A stretch of 64,000 nt of DNA from Castor canadensis (GCF_047511655.1 NC_133390.1:157787583-157851582); one strand, 5' to 3'; shown: positions 1 to 30,944, numbered from the stretch's first letter. The notes: a model not told the origin generated them from the sequence alone. Translations and numbers: made by a program.

Positions 1-364
1 CTTACACTAATAAGCTGCCGTTAATAGCAGAAACAACAGCAGCTTGTGTTTATTGAGGTTCACCGTCTGCCACCACTTGCTCTAGGCTTGCTGCATGTTT
101 CTTCTCAAGAACCTTACGAGGCATGCTGTGATCAGCCCCATTTTGCAGATATGGAAACTGAGGCAGGCACTGAAGCCCAAGTGGTCTGTGGCAGAGGCTG
201 GATTTGAATCCAGCCAGCCTGGCTCAAAGGTGTGTCTGGCCTTCAGCTTCATGAAATTTTAAGGGGTCTTAAGGTGACTGAGCCAGTTGTGGGATTTGGA
301 TGGTGAGATGCAGGCAGTGGATGAGCCATTCCAGGCTCTTTTCCTCACAGTGCTGTCCTTCTAG
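1..364 (+). other. ZNF341 intron, 3' end
   Basis: Intronic sequence before the first visible exon. About 80-235 resembles a MIR in reverse (cattttgcagatatggaaactgag, then a gatttgaatccag box). No exon was recognised. Confidence 0.6.
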
Positions 365-19477
<19,113 letters not shown>

Positions 19478-19770
19478 ACAGGGCCGTTGGTGCCCATCCG
19501 GACAGGCTCTCAGCCTTGGTGCTGGCCATCGGCAGACGCCCTTTGCAAACCCTGGCCACCTATGTCTGCGCCCCACATCCGTCAGGAAACCCTACAACAC
19601 CCTCGGGGCTGAGGCAGGGCCACTTGTAGCTCTTGGACACAGCGATGACAGGAGAGATGGCTCGGGCTTGAGCTGCCCAGTCTGGCGGATCTAGGCTGGT
19701 GGTTGGACCTCCTAGGAGAGATGACAGAAGGGTCCCACACTCCTCTCCTGCAGGCTGCCTCTGGTGGTCT

Positions 19771-19802
19771 CCAGTCAAGCTGCCCTCCAGTCAAGCTGCC
19801 CT
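19771..19802 (+). repeat. 16-bp tandem duplication in 3' UTR
   Basis: ccagtcaagctgccct occurs twice head to tail. Confidence 0.95.
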
Positions 19803-19889
19803 TCAGGACACTGGACATAGCCCCCGTCCTTATCTATTGGTCATTTTCCCTTAGGGTTCTTCGTGGCTACTCTGCCAGGTGGGCATTTA

Positions 19890-20108
19890 GGAGGCAGACA
19901 GCATCCTGGCTAGAGAACAGCAATGAGCCAGACCTGGCTTCAAATCCAGGCGTTGACAAGCACTGCTGGGTGATTTGGGCAAGTCACGCTCTCTCTTGAG
20001 TCCGTGTTCCTCATCTGTACAGTGGAGCTTATGATAGTACTACTTCCTAAGGTTGTCTTGGGTATTCAAAATAATGAGACTTGGAAAGTGCCCAATAAAT
20101 GTTTTTAT
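19890..20108 (+). repeat. MIR SINE in ZNF341 3' UTR
   Basis: The order matches MIR: 'gacctggcttcaaatccagg', 'gtgatttgggcaagtcacgc', 'ttcctcatctgtacagtgga', 'gtgcccaataaatg'. Confidence 0.85.
20094..20099 (+). terminator. ZNF341: Putative ZNF341 poly(A) signal AATAAA
   Basis: This canonical hexamer lies 617 bases after the stop and is followed by gtttttatc and a TG-rich element. It sits at the 3' end of a MIR, where the family consensus ends in a similar 'caataaatg' string. Confidence 0.55.
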
Positions 20109-21314
20109 CATGATGTGTGGATGTCCAAATAGTCCAGGCCCAAGCCTTGGCAGTTCCTTTCTTCGCTCCTAGGTGGAAGCGCTGCAAAACTTGGTGATGA
20201 GGCCACCTGTGGTCATCACAAGCTAGCCAGCCATGGAGAATCTTAAAGAGGAGTAGGTTTGGCGCTCCTGAGACAGTTACTACAGAGCACATTTCGTGCA
20301 AATGCCCTGGGGAAGGCGTGTGCAGATTCAGGATCCTGGGCCTCCCCAACCTTTTTGATTCGGAAGTTCTGACCAGAGCCTAAAGTCCATCCTGAACAGG
20401 CCTCTGTCCATCACTTAATGTCTGTCAGTGTCCCTCCCTCCAGCCCTCCCCTCCCTTACCAGCTGGCTCAGGTGGGAGGCAAACCAGGCCGAGCAGGAGG
20501 CAGAAGGAGAAAAGGGCTCTTGATACAATTCCCCGTTTATCTTCACAGTTACCCTCGGGGCCACATTGGAGAAGAAACTGAGCTCTGAGAGGGGCCAGGC
20601 AGGCGCAGCAGAGCTGGCTAACTCAGTTTGATGACTGAGCTCCCATGAAGCCTGCCAAAGTCCTCAGTCTTCTGGGTTGGGACCCAGGGCTGGACCTCAG
20701 AGCCAAATCCCACTTCCTGTATCTTTGGGAAGGATGTGAAGTTATAGGGGGATCAAAACTGATGGGGATAGGGTTAGGGCTGAATGTATCCCAGCCTGTG
20801 AAGGGGCCTGGGGAGGGTCTGGTGGAGACAGAAAGCCTCCTGGAGGGGATGGCATTTGAGCTGGACCTTGGCACAGAGCACATTGATGGATGGATGAATA
20901 GATAGAAGAGGGCAAGAGCAGAGGGATCGGCAAGTCGCCAGGGTGGCCAGAGATTTGGGAAGCATATGTGGACACTGATAATTACTGACTCTTCAGGCCT
21001 TCTCCACATGACAGACACTGTACTAAGCTGTTTCATGTCACCATGTCACGTTGCCTCAGCCTATCAGGTAAGCGCTGTTACTTTCCTTGTTTCCTCGTTG
21101 GGGAAGCGGAGACATGGCCTGCAAGCCACCAGTGTGGCCTGCCCCGACGTGCTCCTGGCTCTGGTGAAATCCGAGTTGATGGAGCATGAGAGAGAGCCTT
21201 GAATGTTGACTTCAGGAGTTTAGACTTTTGCTGTCTGTACAATGGAAGAGTCATAGGAATCCATAAGCATGTTTTTAAATTGGTACAATACCATTAAAGA
21301 AAATGTTAAAAACA

Positions 21315-21412
21315 TCTCAGCTGGTGGAGTGGCTCAAGCGGTAAGCACACCTGCCTAGCAAGTGTGAGGCCCTAAGTTCAAATCCCAGTGTTGCTAAAAA
21401 AAAAAAAAAAGC
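21315..21412 (+). repeat. tRNA-like SINE
   Basis: 'ggtggagtggctcaagcggt', 'gcctagcaagtgtgaggccc', A-tail. Confidence 0.93.
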
Positions 21413-21904
21413 AAAAAACAAAAAACACCACATCTCAGTGGTGCACAACTATTACAACTATTTAAGTTCTTTTCGTCACATCTTCCTGCTGGTGCTCACA
21501 TACACCAGTAGTCAGGAGAACTAACACGAGGCAGTTACTGTGGGCCTAGCATCACTCCATGTACATGGAGGTAGGGGCTGCTTCTAATCCATTTTGCAGT
21601 AGGCATATAAGGTTAAGCAACCTAAGACCATGTAGCAGGTAAGTGGCAGAACCAGGCCATGGGGTAAGGGAGTTACTGAGATCAGGTCTGATGTCTAAAG
21701 CATACAGAGTTGGACTATAAGGGGAGAGGCTGTGACAATATTGGGGTTCCCCTAGCTGAGCCCTTCCTAGGTTAGCAAATGGAGAGATTGAGGCCCAGAG
21801 AGGGGATGGCCCTGGCTAATGGTCACAGAATTGGTGGCAGAGGCTCCAGCACCCCTCAAAGAGTCCTAAGAGTCTGGACAGAGTATAGTGTAAAGAAGGC
21901 ATGA

Positions 21905-22105
21905 TTAGCCAGGCGCTGGTAGCTCACGCCTATAATCCTAGCTACTCAGGAGGCAGAGATCAGGAGGATTGAGGTTCAAAGCCAACTTGGGCAAATAGTT
22001 TGTGAGACTCTATCTCAAAAAAAAAAAAATCACAAAAAATGGCTGGTGGAGTGGCTCAAGGTGTAGGGCCCTGAGTTCAAACCCCAGTACCACAAAAATA
22101 AAAAG
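21905..22105 (+). repeat. Composite SINE, shortened-arm type
   Basis: B1-like 'tcacgcctataatcctagct', A-run, 'ggctcaaggtgtagggccct', 'gttcaaaccccagtaccac'. Confidence 0.93.
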
Positions 22106-22139
22106 GGCATGGCTGGGATTCATCTAAGCCCAGAAAGAC

Positions 22140-22330
22140 CATAGACTTTGGCTCCAGGCAGGAGCTGGTTAGGATCCTGACTCTGCCCCTTATTGACTAT
22201 GGCAAGTCATGTCCCTGCTCTGAACCTCAGCCTTTTCCAATCAGGGGAAAAGGGAGAGAATAACCCTTCCTGCCTGATGAGGTTGAGGTCACAGTTCAGG
22301 GAAAAAATACAGGTAAAGCAGAGATCACAA
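22140..22330 (+). repeat. MIR SINE
   Basis: 'tggctccaggcaggagctgg', 'cctgactctgccccttattg', 'ctctgaacctcagcc'. Confidence 0.7.
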
Positions 22331-22424
22331 CAACTCCCAAGGTTGGAGTCAGCCAATATGCTATTTGGCATTCACGATGTTTGGAAAAAAGTGAACCTAT
22401 ACTTAAAAATAATGAAACTTGGGT

Positions 22425-22510
22425 TGGGATGTAGCTCAGTGATAGAACATTTGCATAAGGCCCTGGGTTCAATTCCTAGGACTGAAAAGCTAAGTAAAAA
22501 AGTAAATAAA
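22425..22510 (+). repeat. ID-like SINE
   Basis: 'ggttgggatgtagctcagtg', 'ccctgggttcaattcctagg'. Confidence 0.88.
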
Positions 22511-22579
22511 AATCAGGAAAGTTTAAATATACCACATAATATACTCTAATAAAATTTTTTTTTTAATGTATGGCAGAAG

Positions 22580-23015
22580 CCAGGTGCCAGTGACTCACAC
22601 CTATAATTCTAACTACTTGGGAGGCTGAGATTGAGAGGATGACCATTTGAGGCCAGCCCAGGTAAAAAGTTAGCAAAACCTCACCTCAACCAATAGATGG
22701 GTACAGTGGTATACCCCTGTCATCCCAAGATACCTTGGAGGCTAAGACCTTAGGACCATGGTTCTAGGTCAGCCTGGGCAAAAAAAGTTTGCAAGATCCC
22801 ATCTCAACAGGATAAAAGCTGGACATGGTGGTCTGTGCCTGTCATCCCAGCAACAGCAGGAAGCATAAAATAGGAGGTCCAGGCTGGCCTGGGCAAAAAG
22901 TGAGACCCTATCTCCAAAATAACCAGAGCAAAAAGGGCTGGTGGAGTGGCTCAGGTGGTAGAACATCTGCCTCGCAAGCCCTGAGTTCAAACCTCAGTAC
23001 TGCAAAAAAAAAAAC
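22580..23015 (+). repeat. SINE cluster (B1-like units and a composite)
   Basis: B1-like units start near 22583, 22690 and 22815; the last joins 'caaaataaccagagcaaaa' to a tRNA-like arm (agaacatctgcctcgcaagc). Confidence 0.88.
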
Positions 23016-23824
23016 CTGCATTTCTGACTTGTACTGAAAAACTGGATTTCCTGGTGCCTGGTGCGGTAGGTAAAGCTGAGCTCGCCCTGGTGTGTGTGTT
23101 ACAGATGGCCCAAGTCCCCATTCCGCCCAGCTGTCTCCCTGATGCTGCAGCCGAATGGCGTGGCCACTTACTGTAGAGAAGTAGTTCTAAGTTCCCAAGC
23201 TCAGAAGTGGGCAAGCAGGCTGTCCAGAAAGAGCCAGATGATGTTGGTGTTGCTCGCTTACTCTGCTCATCCATCCATTGTGCACACTCTGAGTGTATGT
23301 GTGACCTGAGGAACACTGTGAAGCTGCCACTGTCCCTCCCTGCCCTTCAGCCTCCGTCAGCCTCTAAGCTAGCTGGCCTCAGTTTCTTTAGCAGCAAAAA
23401 GAGAGGGGGGTGTTGAGTCACACTAACTTGATTGAGTGGCTACATAGTCCTTCATTCTGTGCTTTCTGCCTTATTTACATGGTACTGAATTCTCAAGGTG
23501 GCCCTTGAAAACAAGCTTTCTCATGCTCATATTTCAAATGGGGAAACCAAGTTTCAGAGAGGTGCCCAAGGACTCAGAGCTTGACTGCATGTAGCTGAGC
23601 TAGAGACCCAGGACAGCTGACAACAAAGTTCGTGCCTTGCTCTTAAGCTCTCACCTGCACTCATGCACAGGCTCGATTTGGAGCCATATGACCTAGGCTT
23701 CAGCCAATGCTCACCTCCTTGGCTGTCACCACCAGGGTCCAGACCGCCAGCTTCTCTTGTATGCACAACTGCATCAGCCTTCTCTCTGGTCTCCTAGTTC
23801 TCTCTTTCCCTATCTATTTGTTTT

Positions 23825-24105
23825 ATCTTTTTTGGCAGTATTGGGGTTTAAACTCAGGGCCTCATGTTTTCTAGGCAGGAGCTCTACTACTTGAGCCACT
23901 CTGCCAGCCCTCCTATCCTTTTTTTTTCTTCTTCTTTTATTCATATGTGCATACAGTGTTTGGGTCATTTCTCCCCCCTCCTATCCATTCTTTTCTTTTC
24001 TTTTTTTTTTTTTTTAAGCCCGGCTGGCCTCGAACTCTTGATTCTCCTTCCTCATCCTCTTTGCCTTGTTGATTACTGGCATGTGCCACCATGACCGGCC
24101 TATCT
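23825..24105 (-). repeat. tRNA-like SINE, L1 3'-end scrap and B1-like SINE
   Basis: 23825-23915 is tRNA-like. 23920-23990 ('ttattcatatgtgcatacag', C-rich) matches the 3' end of the L1 at 34552. 24010-24105 is an antisense B1-like unit. Confidence 0.8.
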
Positions 24106-24760
24106 ATTCTTTTGACAGCTGCCCAAAGGATCTTTCTAGAGCTTGAATCAGTTTATGCCATTTTCCTGTTAAACTCTCCAGTGAAGCCAGAGTGGTGGTA
24201 CACGCCTATTAGAATCCTGGCACTAGGAAAGCTGAAGCAGGAGGATCATGAGTTCATGACCAGCCTCTGTTAGATAGAGACGGTCTCAAGCAAGAAGATA
24301 ATAAGAAGAATAAGAATGATAATAAAATAAAAGCCTCTGGTGGCTTCTAATTTCTCCTAAAATGAAACCCAACATTTTCCCCATAGATTTCAAGGTTCTT
24401 CATGATGTGACTTCAACTAACTCCACTAGCTGGTGTCCCACCACCATGCTGTCCCTCCTTTCCAGCCTTCCTTCTTGCTCCTCCTCTATTATAAGCTAAT
24501 TGCTGCCTCAAGGCCTTTGTACTTGGTATTTGCTTTGTCTAGAATGCTCTTCCCATAGATTTTCCGATGGCAGGCTTCCTCCCTCTACCTTGGATAATGA
24601 CTTATCCAAAAGTCATTTCCTCAGAGAGTCACTCCTCTGCAGATCTATCTAAAATAGTCCCTGTCCTCACCATTCTGTATTTCCTTGCTTTGTTTTTTTT
24701 AATCATCATCCTTGATGTTACATTAGCCACTTCTTGAAAGCTTTTTAGAGGTTCTAGCAG
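24105..24760 (+). repeat. L2 LINE 3' end, split by a B1-like SINE (24180-24300)
   Basis: 'gaaacccaacattttcccca', 'gctgcctcaaggcctttgta', 'ctagaatgctcttcccatag' and 'tcctcagagagtcactcctc' follow the L2 consensus order. Confidence 0.85.
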
Positions 24761-26040
24761 GGGAGCACAGCTACCCCTGATGGAAGACCAGTCCTCCTCT
24801 TCTGGGAATGATCGTCCTCTTCCACTGAGGGTGCAGCTTCAGGAGGGACTCACATGGAGTGGGGAGGGAGGAAGGGGACACTGCCTAGCCAGCCAGATCA
24901 GTTGAATCAACCTGTCACCATGTTAACAGCACTGCTGTAGTCTGTGACCAGATGATCCTGGTTTTTGTGCTCCAAATGGAAAAATCCAAGCAGAGCACAT
25001 GGGTAGGGAGAGGTGTAGGATAGCTTCATTGAGAAAAGGGGAGTTACCTGTTCTGCCAGTTGAGGAAAGGGAAGAAGAAGCAGAGGGTACGGTGGGGTGG
25101 GCACAGGTGGAGTCCACCGGCAGAGAGAGAACACTTTTCTTTTTCAGATGCCTTTAAAACCTACACTACCCTGTGGGAGGGCAGGCCCAGGAGGTTCCCA
25201 CCCAATAAAGAATGAGTGGGGAGGGGCGAGGGTAGTTCCCAGCCGGGTGGGGGTGGTCTGGCCCATCCCCAGGCAACCTACATGAGCCCCAAACTTTTCC
25301 TACTTCTAGCCTGCCTCAACCAGAGGATGGATGAGGGGGCTCCCACAGCTTCCCAGTTTCCATGCAAAATCTCAGGTCCTTGAGATCCACAAACATTGAA
25401 GAGCATTTCAAGGTGTCTCACAAGGTGAAAGTTTTAGGAAGGATTTATCTTAGTATAGCAGGATAAAGTACAAATGGAGGGAGAGAAAAAGAAGGAGAAA
25501 CATTTCCTGTTCCCTGCACAGGAAATAGGAACAAAGACTCAGCATGGTGGTCCCCAACTATTAGTTTTATAGTGGAGAGTTGGGGGAATACACACGGTCA
25601 AAGATAATGGGTCCAGGTGGTGTCAGCTGAGATGGCTGACAGGGAGGGGTCACCCTCCCAAATCACACCCTAAGCCAGAGACAGTAGAATGCTTTAGAAT
25701 GTCCCTTCCTAGCCTTGATTACTTCTCCACTCATCCAAGGTTCCTTGCAGCTCCTTAACATCTCAAAGATGAAAGCAGAAGCAGGTAGCTTCTCTTTGTC
25801 TCCCTGTTTCTGTAACTTAGCTTCGAAAGGATGGGAGGGGCCAACTGCTCTGGCTCTCCTTGTTCCAGTGTCAGAGTCTGACCCTTTAAATATTGATTAA
25901 AATATAATTTCCCTGTCTCCTCATCTGTCTATCCTGCCTCAAGCCCTGGCAATCAATGGGGTGACAGATGTAGCAGATCACCCTCTCATCCTAGATATTT
26001 CTTTACTGTCTGCTGTCCTTGTTAGAAACAAAAAAGTCTG
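24760..26040. other. Intergenic stretch without recognised elements
   Basis: I see no gene, SINE or clear transposon here. It includes a G-rich segment at 25160-25270 and an A/G-rich segment at 25460-25510. Confidence 0.5.
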
Positions 26041-26135
26041 CAAAGGCAAAGGCTTGTCTCTTTGTTCATGGATCTGTTTACAGTGCCTAGAATGCCCAGG
26101 AATTGTTCAGCCAATATTTGTTGACTGAATGAATG
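26040..26135 (+). repeat. L2 LINE 3' terminus
   Basis: 'acagtgcctagaatgccca', 'caatatttgttgactgaatg'. Confidence 0.75.
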
Positions 26136-26550
26136 ATAGCACTCTGACAGAACAAGGCCCATCCTCTCCTCCACCCCAGGAAGCCAAGAGTGAGTTTTCC
26201 CTGGGAAGAATCTGCCATGTCGGCTTACACCCAGCCAATCCTGAGTCGTGGGAATTAATGTCTGTTAGAGGACACCGGCTTCCTTTGTCTGAAGACAGAG
26301 CCGAGAGTATCTGGGACAAATGGCGCAGGTGGAAGCGGTGGCTTGAAAGTCTTGGTTGACAGAGCAGGTGTCCCAGAGGTCTGGGAGAACAGGTTGGATC
26401 AGTTTTGCCTCGCCTGAGTGGAGGCCCCAGCTGCTGGTTCTCCCAACCCCCACAGCTGTCAGCCTGTGATACCAGGTTTTCAGGGCCCAAAAGTTAGAGA
26501 CCATGGAGTTAAGGGGCTCCCTGAGGGTGTGTGGAGGTCCCTTAGACGCA

Positions 26551-26662
26551 GAAACCTGAGACAGGCAGCCTCTCCCCCTCTTAAGGATCCTCAAAGTCCA
26601 TTTAAGGCAGGCATTCTGGGAATGGAGCGTGGATTCTCAAAGCCATAATTCTGTCCATCACA
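26551..26662 (-). repeat. Dispersed repeat copy A (inverted partner at 28005)
   Basis: Its reverse complement matches 28005-28114 along the whole length with scattered differences. Family not identified. Confidence 0.8.
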
Positions 26663-26892
26663 ATGGTCCAGGAAGAGATGATGTGATGGTGACCTCAACC
26701 AGAATCACAGCAGTGAAGACACTGACAGATGGGGTTCTGGATATATTTGAGGGTTGTTACCAAAGGGACATTCTAAGAGGTGGAAGAAATGGGCTTGGGC
26801 CTGGGTGAGGAAGGGAGTTCCTCAAGAGTAAGGTCCAGGGAGTCACAAGTCATTGACTGTTGTACACGTGACCCGTCACAGTACAGTCCTGC

Positions 26893-27010
26893 CAGGTGCT
26901 GGTGGCTCACGCCTATAATCCTAACTACTTGGGAGGCTGAGATTGGAAGGATCACGGTTAGAGTCCAGCCAGGCAAATAGTTCAAGAGACTCCATCTCCA
27001 AAATAAGCAG
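26893..27010 (+). repeat. B1-like SINE of composite type
   Basis: 'gccaggtgctggtggctcac', 'actccatctccaaaataa'. Confidence 0.9.
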
Positions 27011-27089
27011 GCAACATATTGAGCGTCTGTAAGCTTATTTCTTCAGTTGTAACCTGTAGTTGTATGATTAACTGAGATTAAATGAGATT

Positions 27090-27165
27090 TTTGTTTGTTT
27101 TTAGTTCTGGAGATTGAATTTGGGTCCTTGTCCATGTACCACCGAGCTCCACCCCAGCCTAGATG
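27090..27165 (-). repeat. ID-like SINE
   Basis: 'ttctggagattgaatttggg', ccaccgagctccaccccagc. Confidence 0.82.
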
Positions 27166-27424
27166 AGATATGCTATTTAAACTGTTTGGCTCAGAGTGAG
27201 GGCTCAGTAGGTATTGGTGATTATTAATGCTGTTATTATTTATTTAGTAAGCATTATTGGATACATTTTCTGTGACAAACTCTTCATCTGTATTCTCATT
27301 GAATTGTCAAAATGGTCGGTGAAAAGATAATGTTATTTCTGTTTCATAGATGGAGAAACTGAGGTAGATAAGTGTATGACAGGGTAGCTTAGCTCCAATT
27401 CTCTTTTCTTTTTCTTTTCTTTTT

Positions 27425-27620
27425 TTCCTTGAAACAAGGTCTAGCTATGTAGCCCAGGCTGGTCTCAAACTCATGAGCCTCTTGCCTCGGCCTGCTGAGT
27501 GCTGAGATTACAGCCTAGACCCAATTCTGATCTGTGTGTGTGTGTGCGTGCTAGGGATTGCTTCTGTGTCTTGTGTGTTCCAAGCCTGTGCTCTGCTACT
27601 GAGCTATGCCTCAGCTCTGG
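27425..27620 (-). repeat. B1-like and ID-like SINEs
   Basis: 'gtctagctatgtagcccagg' then 'ctctgctactgagctatgcc'. Confidence 0.82.
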
Positions 27621-27699
27621 AAATTTCCCCCGCCGCAATGCTAAATAAGCTGTATGGTGGGCAACAAACAATGTTCTCTTTTTATTACTTCAACACACT

Positions 27700-27905
27700 T
27701 TTTTTTTTTTTTGGCAGTATTGGGGCTTGAACTCAGGGCCTTCACCTTGAGCCACTCCATCAGCCCAATTTTTTGTGATAGGGTTTTTTGAGATAGGGTC
27801 ATGGGAACTATTTGCCTGGGCTCGCTTTGAACCACAATCCTCCTGATCTCTGCTTCCTGAGTAGCTAGGATTATAGGCATGAGTCACCAGCACCCAGCTC
27901 AGCAT
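27700..27905 (-). repeat. Composite SINE, shortened-arm type
   Basis: T-run, 'ggccttcaccttgagccact', T-rich joint, antisense B1-like part ending 'caccagcacccagct'. Confidence 0.93.
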
Positions 27906-28004
27906 AGCATTTTAAAAGACTAATCCATAAATGTAGCATGAATCATTATTTCATTCTGGTTGAGGTCACCATCATCTCTTGCCTGGACTATTGTAATAGC
28001 CTGT

Positions 28005-28114
28005 GTGATGAACAGAATTATGGCTCTGAGATGTCCATGCTCCATCCCAGAATGCCCCCTTAAATGGACTTTGAGGATCCTTGAGAAGGGGAGAGGCTGC
28101 CTGTCTCAGGTTTC
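28005..28114 (+). repeat. Dispersed repeat copy B
   Basis: 'acagaattatggctctgaga' and 'atggactttgaggatccttg'; inverted relative to 26551-26662. Confidence 0.8.
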
Positions 28115-28227
28115 TAATTTATGTTTATTTAACATTTCTTTGTTATAGCTGAATAGTATTCCATTGCATAGAAACACAGCATTTTGTTTATTCATGTATC
28201 TAACAGTGGGCATGGGGGTGGTTTCCA

Positions 28228-28230
<3 letters not shown>

Positions 28231-28261
<31 letters not shown>
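28231..28261. repeat. (GT)n microsatellite
   Basis: About 15 GT units leading into an antisense ID-like SINE. Confidence 0.97.
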
Positions 28262-28262
<1 letters not shown>

Positions 28263-28735
28263 CTGGAGATTGAACCCAGGGCCTCACACACGCTAAGCAA
28301 GCAGTCTACCACTGGTCAGTCTGTCTGTCTGTCTCTGTTTTGAGATAGGGTTTTGTTGTGATATACCAGTTTGGCCTCAAACACATGATTCTGTGCCTCA
28401 GCTTCACAAGTGCTGGGATTGCAGGCGAGCAATGCTAAGCCTGGCAGTTTCCTCTTTTGGGCTATTAGGAGTCATGCTGCTGTGAACACTGGTGTACAGG
28501 TTTTGGCTTTGTTGTTTTTTGGTGAGACTGGGGTTTGAACTCAAAGCTTCATGCTTATAAAGCAGGTGCTCTACTGCTTGAGCCACACCTCCAGTCCATT
28601 TTGCTCTAGTTATTTTTGAGATAGGGTCTTGCAAACTATTTGCCCAGGCTGGCCTTGAACCATGATCCTCTTGATCTCAGCCTCCCAAATAACTAGGATT
28701 ATAGGCAGGAGCCACCAGCACTGGCAGTGTATAGG
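28262..28735 (-). repeat. ID-like, B1-like and composite SINEs inside the old L1
   Basis: 28262-28316 ID-like. 28330-28445 B1-like. 28505-28730 composite with full right arm ('ttataaagcaggtgctctac') and joint 'tccattttgctctagttat'. Confidence 0.87.
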
Positions 28736-29044
28736 TTTTTGTGAGAACCTCTGTTTCTTGGGTAAAGCCTAGGAGTGGAAGGCTGAGTCACACAGTAACT
28801 ATATTTAGCCCTGAGTGGCTGCCAGGCTGTTTTCCATGGGAGGGGGACATTTCTCATGGACAGTGTGTGATGATTGCTGTTGTTCCACTTCCCAACACTT
28901 GTCATTTCTGTTTTGTCCTGCTTTCTAATTATAGCTGTCCTAGTAGTTATGACCTATCTCATGGTGATACTAATTTTTGTATTTCCCTAATAACTAGTAA
29001 TGTTGAGTATTGGGAGTCTTACTGGCTGTGGATTAAAAAAAAAA

Positions 29045-29125
29045 ACTATATATTTATTTATTGGTGCTAGAGCTCAAACCCAGGGTCTTTCACATGCTTG
29101 GCAAACATTCATTGCCAGCCCCTGA
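29045..29125 (-). repeat. ID-like SINE
   Basis: 'ggtgctagagctcaaaccca', then 'catgcttggcaaac'. Confidence 0.8.
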
Positions 29126-29344
29126 GTTAATTTTTGTGTGTGAAGTGATGTGGGAGAAGGATTCATTCTTCTGCATTTTGGATATCCAGTTATTCAACAC
29201 TATTTATTGAAAGGACTCTTCTTTCTGCATTGAATGTTCTTGGCATTCTTCTTAAAAATCAATTGGCCATAGATATCTATTCTTATGTCAGTACCACACT
29301 ATTTTGATTATTGTAGCTTTGCAATAGTTTTTTTTAAAGAGATG

Positions 29345-29955
29345 GAGTCTCAGGCAGATGTGGTACACATCTGTAATTCCAGCACACAGGAGGCTGAGGC
29401 AGGAGAATCATGAGTTTGAAGCTAGCCTGAGTTCATAATGAGCTCCAGGCCAACCTGGGCTACATAGCAAGACTCTGTCAAAGCAGTCAGCTATGTGTGG
29501 TGGCCATGTCTATAATCCCAGTTACTCAGGAGGCAGAAATTGGGAGGACCACGGTTTGAGGCAGCCAGGGCAAAAAGTTAGTGACACCCCCTTTTCTCAG
29601 CCAGTAAACTGGGTGTGGTGATGCGTGTCTGTAATCACAGCCATGAAGGAGGCTGTGGGCAGGAGGATCATGGTCCAAGACTGAGCCTGGGCAAAAGTGC
29701 AAGATTCTACCTGAAAAATAACTAAAACAAAAAACAGTTGGAAGTGTGGCTAAAGTGGTAGAACACCTGCTGAGTTCAAATCTCTGTACTGCCAAAAAAA
29801 CAAACAAGCAAACAAAACCCACCAAGCAACAACAAAGAGATGGGGACCTCACTATGTTGCCCAGGCTGGCCTCAAATTCCTAGGCTGAAGCAACCCTCCT
29901 GCCCCACCCCCCTTGTATCTGGAACTACAGGCAGGTACCACCATGCCCGGCTTTA
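29345..29955. repeat. SINE cluster: B1-like and composite (+), B1-like (-)
   Basis: 29350-29480 (+) B1-like. 29485-29800 (+) two B1-like units with a tRNA-like arm. 29840-29955 (-) B1-like. Confidence 0.82.
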
Positions 29956-30009
29956 TAGTAAGTTTTGAAATTAGCAAAGGTGAGTCTTCCACGTCATTCC
30001 TCTTCTTCT

Positions 30010-30470
30010 TCTTCTTTTTTTTTTTTTTTTTTGGTTGCACTGGGCTTTGAACTCAGGGCCTTACACTTGCTAGGCAGGCGATCTACCACTTGAGCGACCT
30101 TGCCAGCCTCATTCTTTTTAAATAATTTTTGACTATTCAGGACCTCTTGCAATTACATATGAATTTTATTTATTTATTTTTTTTGGCCTCACACTTACTG
30201 GGCAGGTGTTGTACCAATTAAGCCATGCCCCCAGCCCTTTTTTCTTTAGCTAATTTTCAGGTAGAGTTTTTCCCCAGACTGGCCTAGAGCATGATCCTCC
30301 TACTTATGCCTCCTACCTAGTAGGAGGTAATGAGGAGAGCAGGCATATACCACCATGCCCAGCTTGCTTTTTATGAGATGAAGTCTCACTTTTTTGCCTG
30401 GGCTGGCCTTGAACCATGATCCTCCTGAGTGGCTGGAATTAGAGGTGTGAGCTACTAGGCCAGAGTCAAT
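30010..30470 (-). repeat. tRNA-like SINE and diverged composite/B1-like SINEs
   Basis: 30015-30110 tRNA-like ('gctaggcaggcgatctacca'). 30180-30470 diverged antisense units. Confidence 0.8.
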
Positions 30471-30659
30471 GTGTGCATGTCTGCATGTCTGATCTGTAGC
30501 TCAGGTTACGTCTATAGATCAATTTGGAGAGTATTGCTATTTTAACAATATTAAGTTCTCCCATCCATGGATATGGGATGTCTTTTCATTTACTTAGGGT
30601 TTCTTCAATATCTTTTACTTTTCAGAGTACAAACCTTTCATTTCCTTGGTTAATTTTTG

Positions 30660-30865
30660 GGTTTTTTTTTTTTTTTTTTTGTGGTGCTGGGGTTTGAACT
30701 CAGGGCCTATATCTTGAGCCACTGTACCAGCCTTTTTTTGTGATGGGTTTTTCAAGATAGGGTCTCATGAACTGTTTGCCCAGGCTGGATTGGAACCTTG
30801 ATCTTCCTGGTCTCTGCCTCCTGAGTAGCTGGGATTATAGGCATGAGCCACTGGTGCTCAGCTTC
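30660..30865 (-). repeat. Composite SINE, shortened-arm type
   Basis: T-run, 'gtgctggggtttgaactcag', 'ggcctatatcttgagccact', antisense B1-like part. Confidence 0.92.
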
Positions 30866-30944
30866 CTTGGTTAAATTTATTCCTAAGTATTTTATTCTTT
30901 TTGAGGCTATTGTGAATGGAAATGTTTTCTTTCTTTTCTTTTTC

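Larger units (their letters stand above)
19478..20115 (+). other. ZNF341: ZNF341 3' untranslated region (predicted end)
   Basis: The segment runs from the stop codon to the first AATAAA (20094-20099), followed by a T/TG-rich stretch expected of a cleavage site. A 16-base tandem duplication lies at 19771-19802. The last 200 bases are a MIR SINE. The end point is inferred and not backed by transcript data. Confidence 0.6.
20116..24100. other. Intergenic, ZNF341 to CHMP4B, first part
   Basis: Unique-looking 20120-21300 (weak L2/MIR traces), then SINEs at 21315-21410, 21905-22105, 22425-22500, 22580-23015 and 23825-24105. 23020-23820 shows no gene or repeat I can name. Confidence 0.6.
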
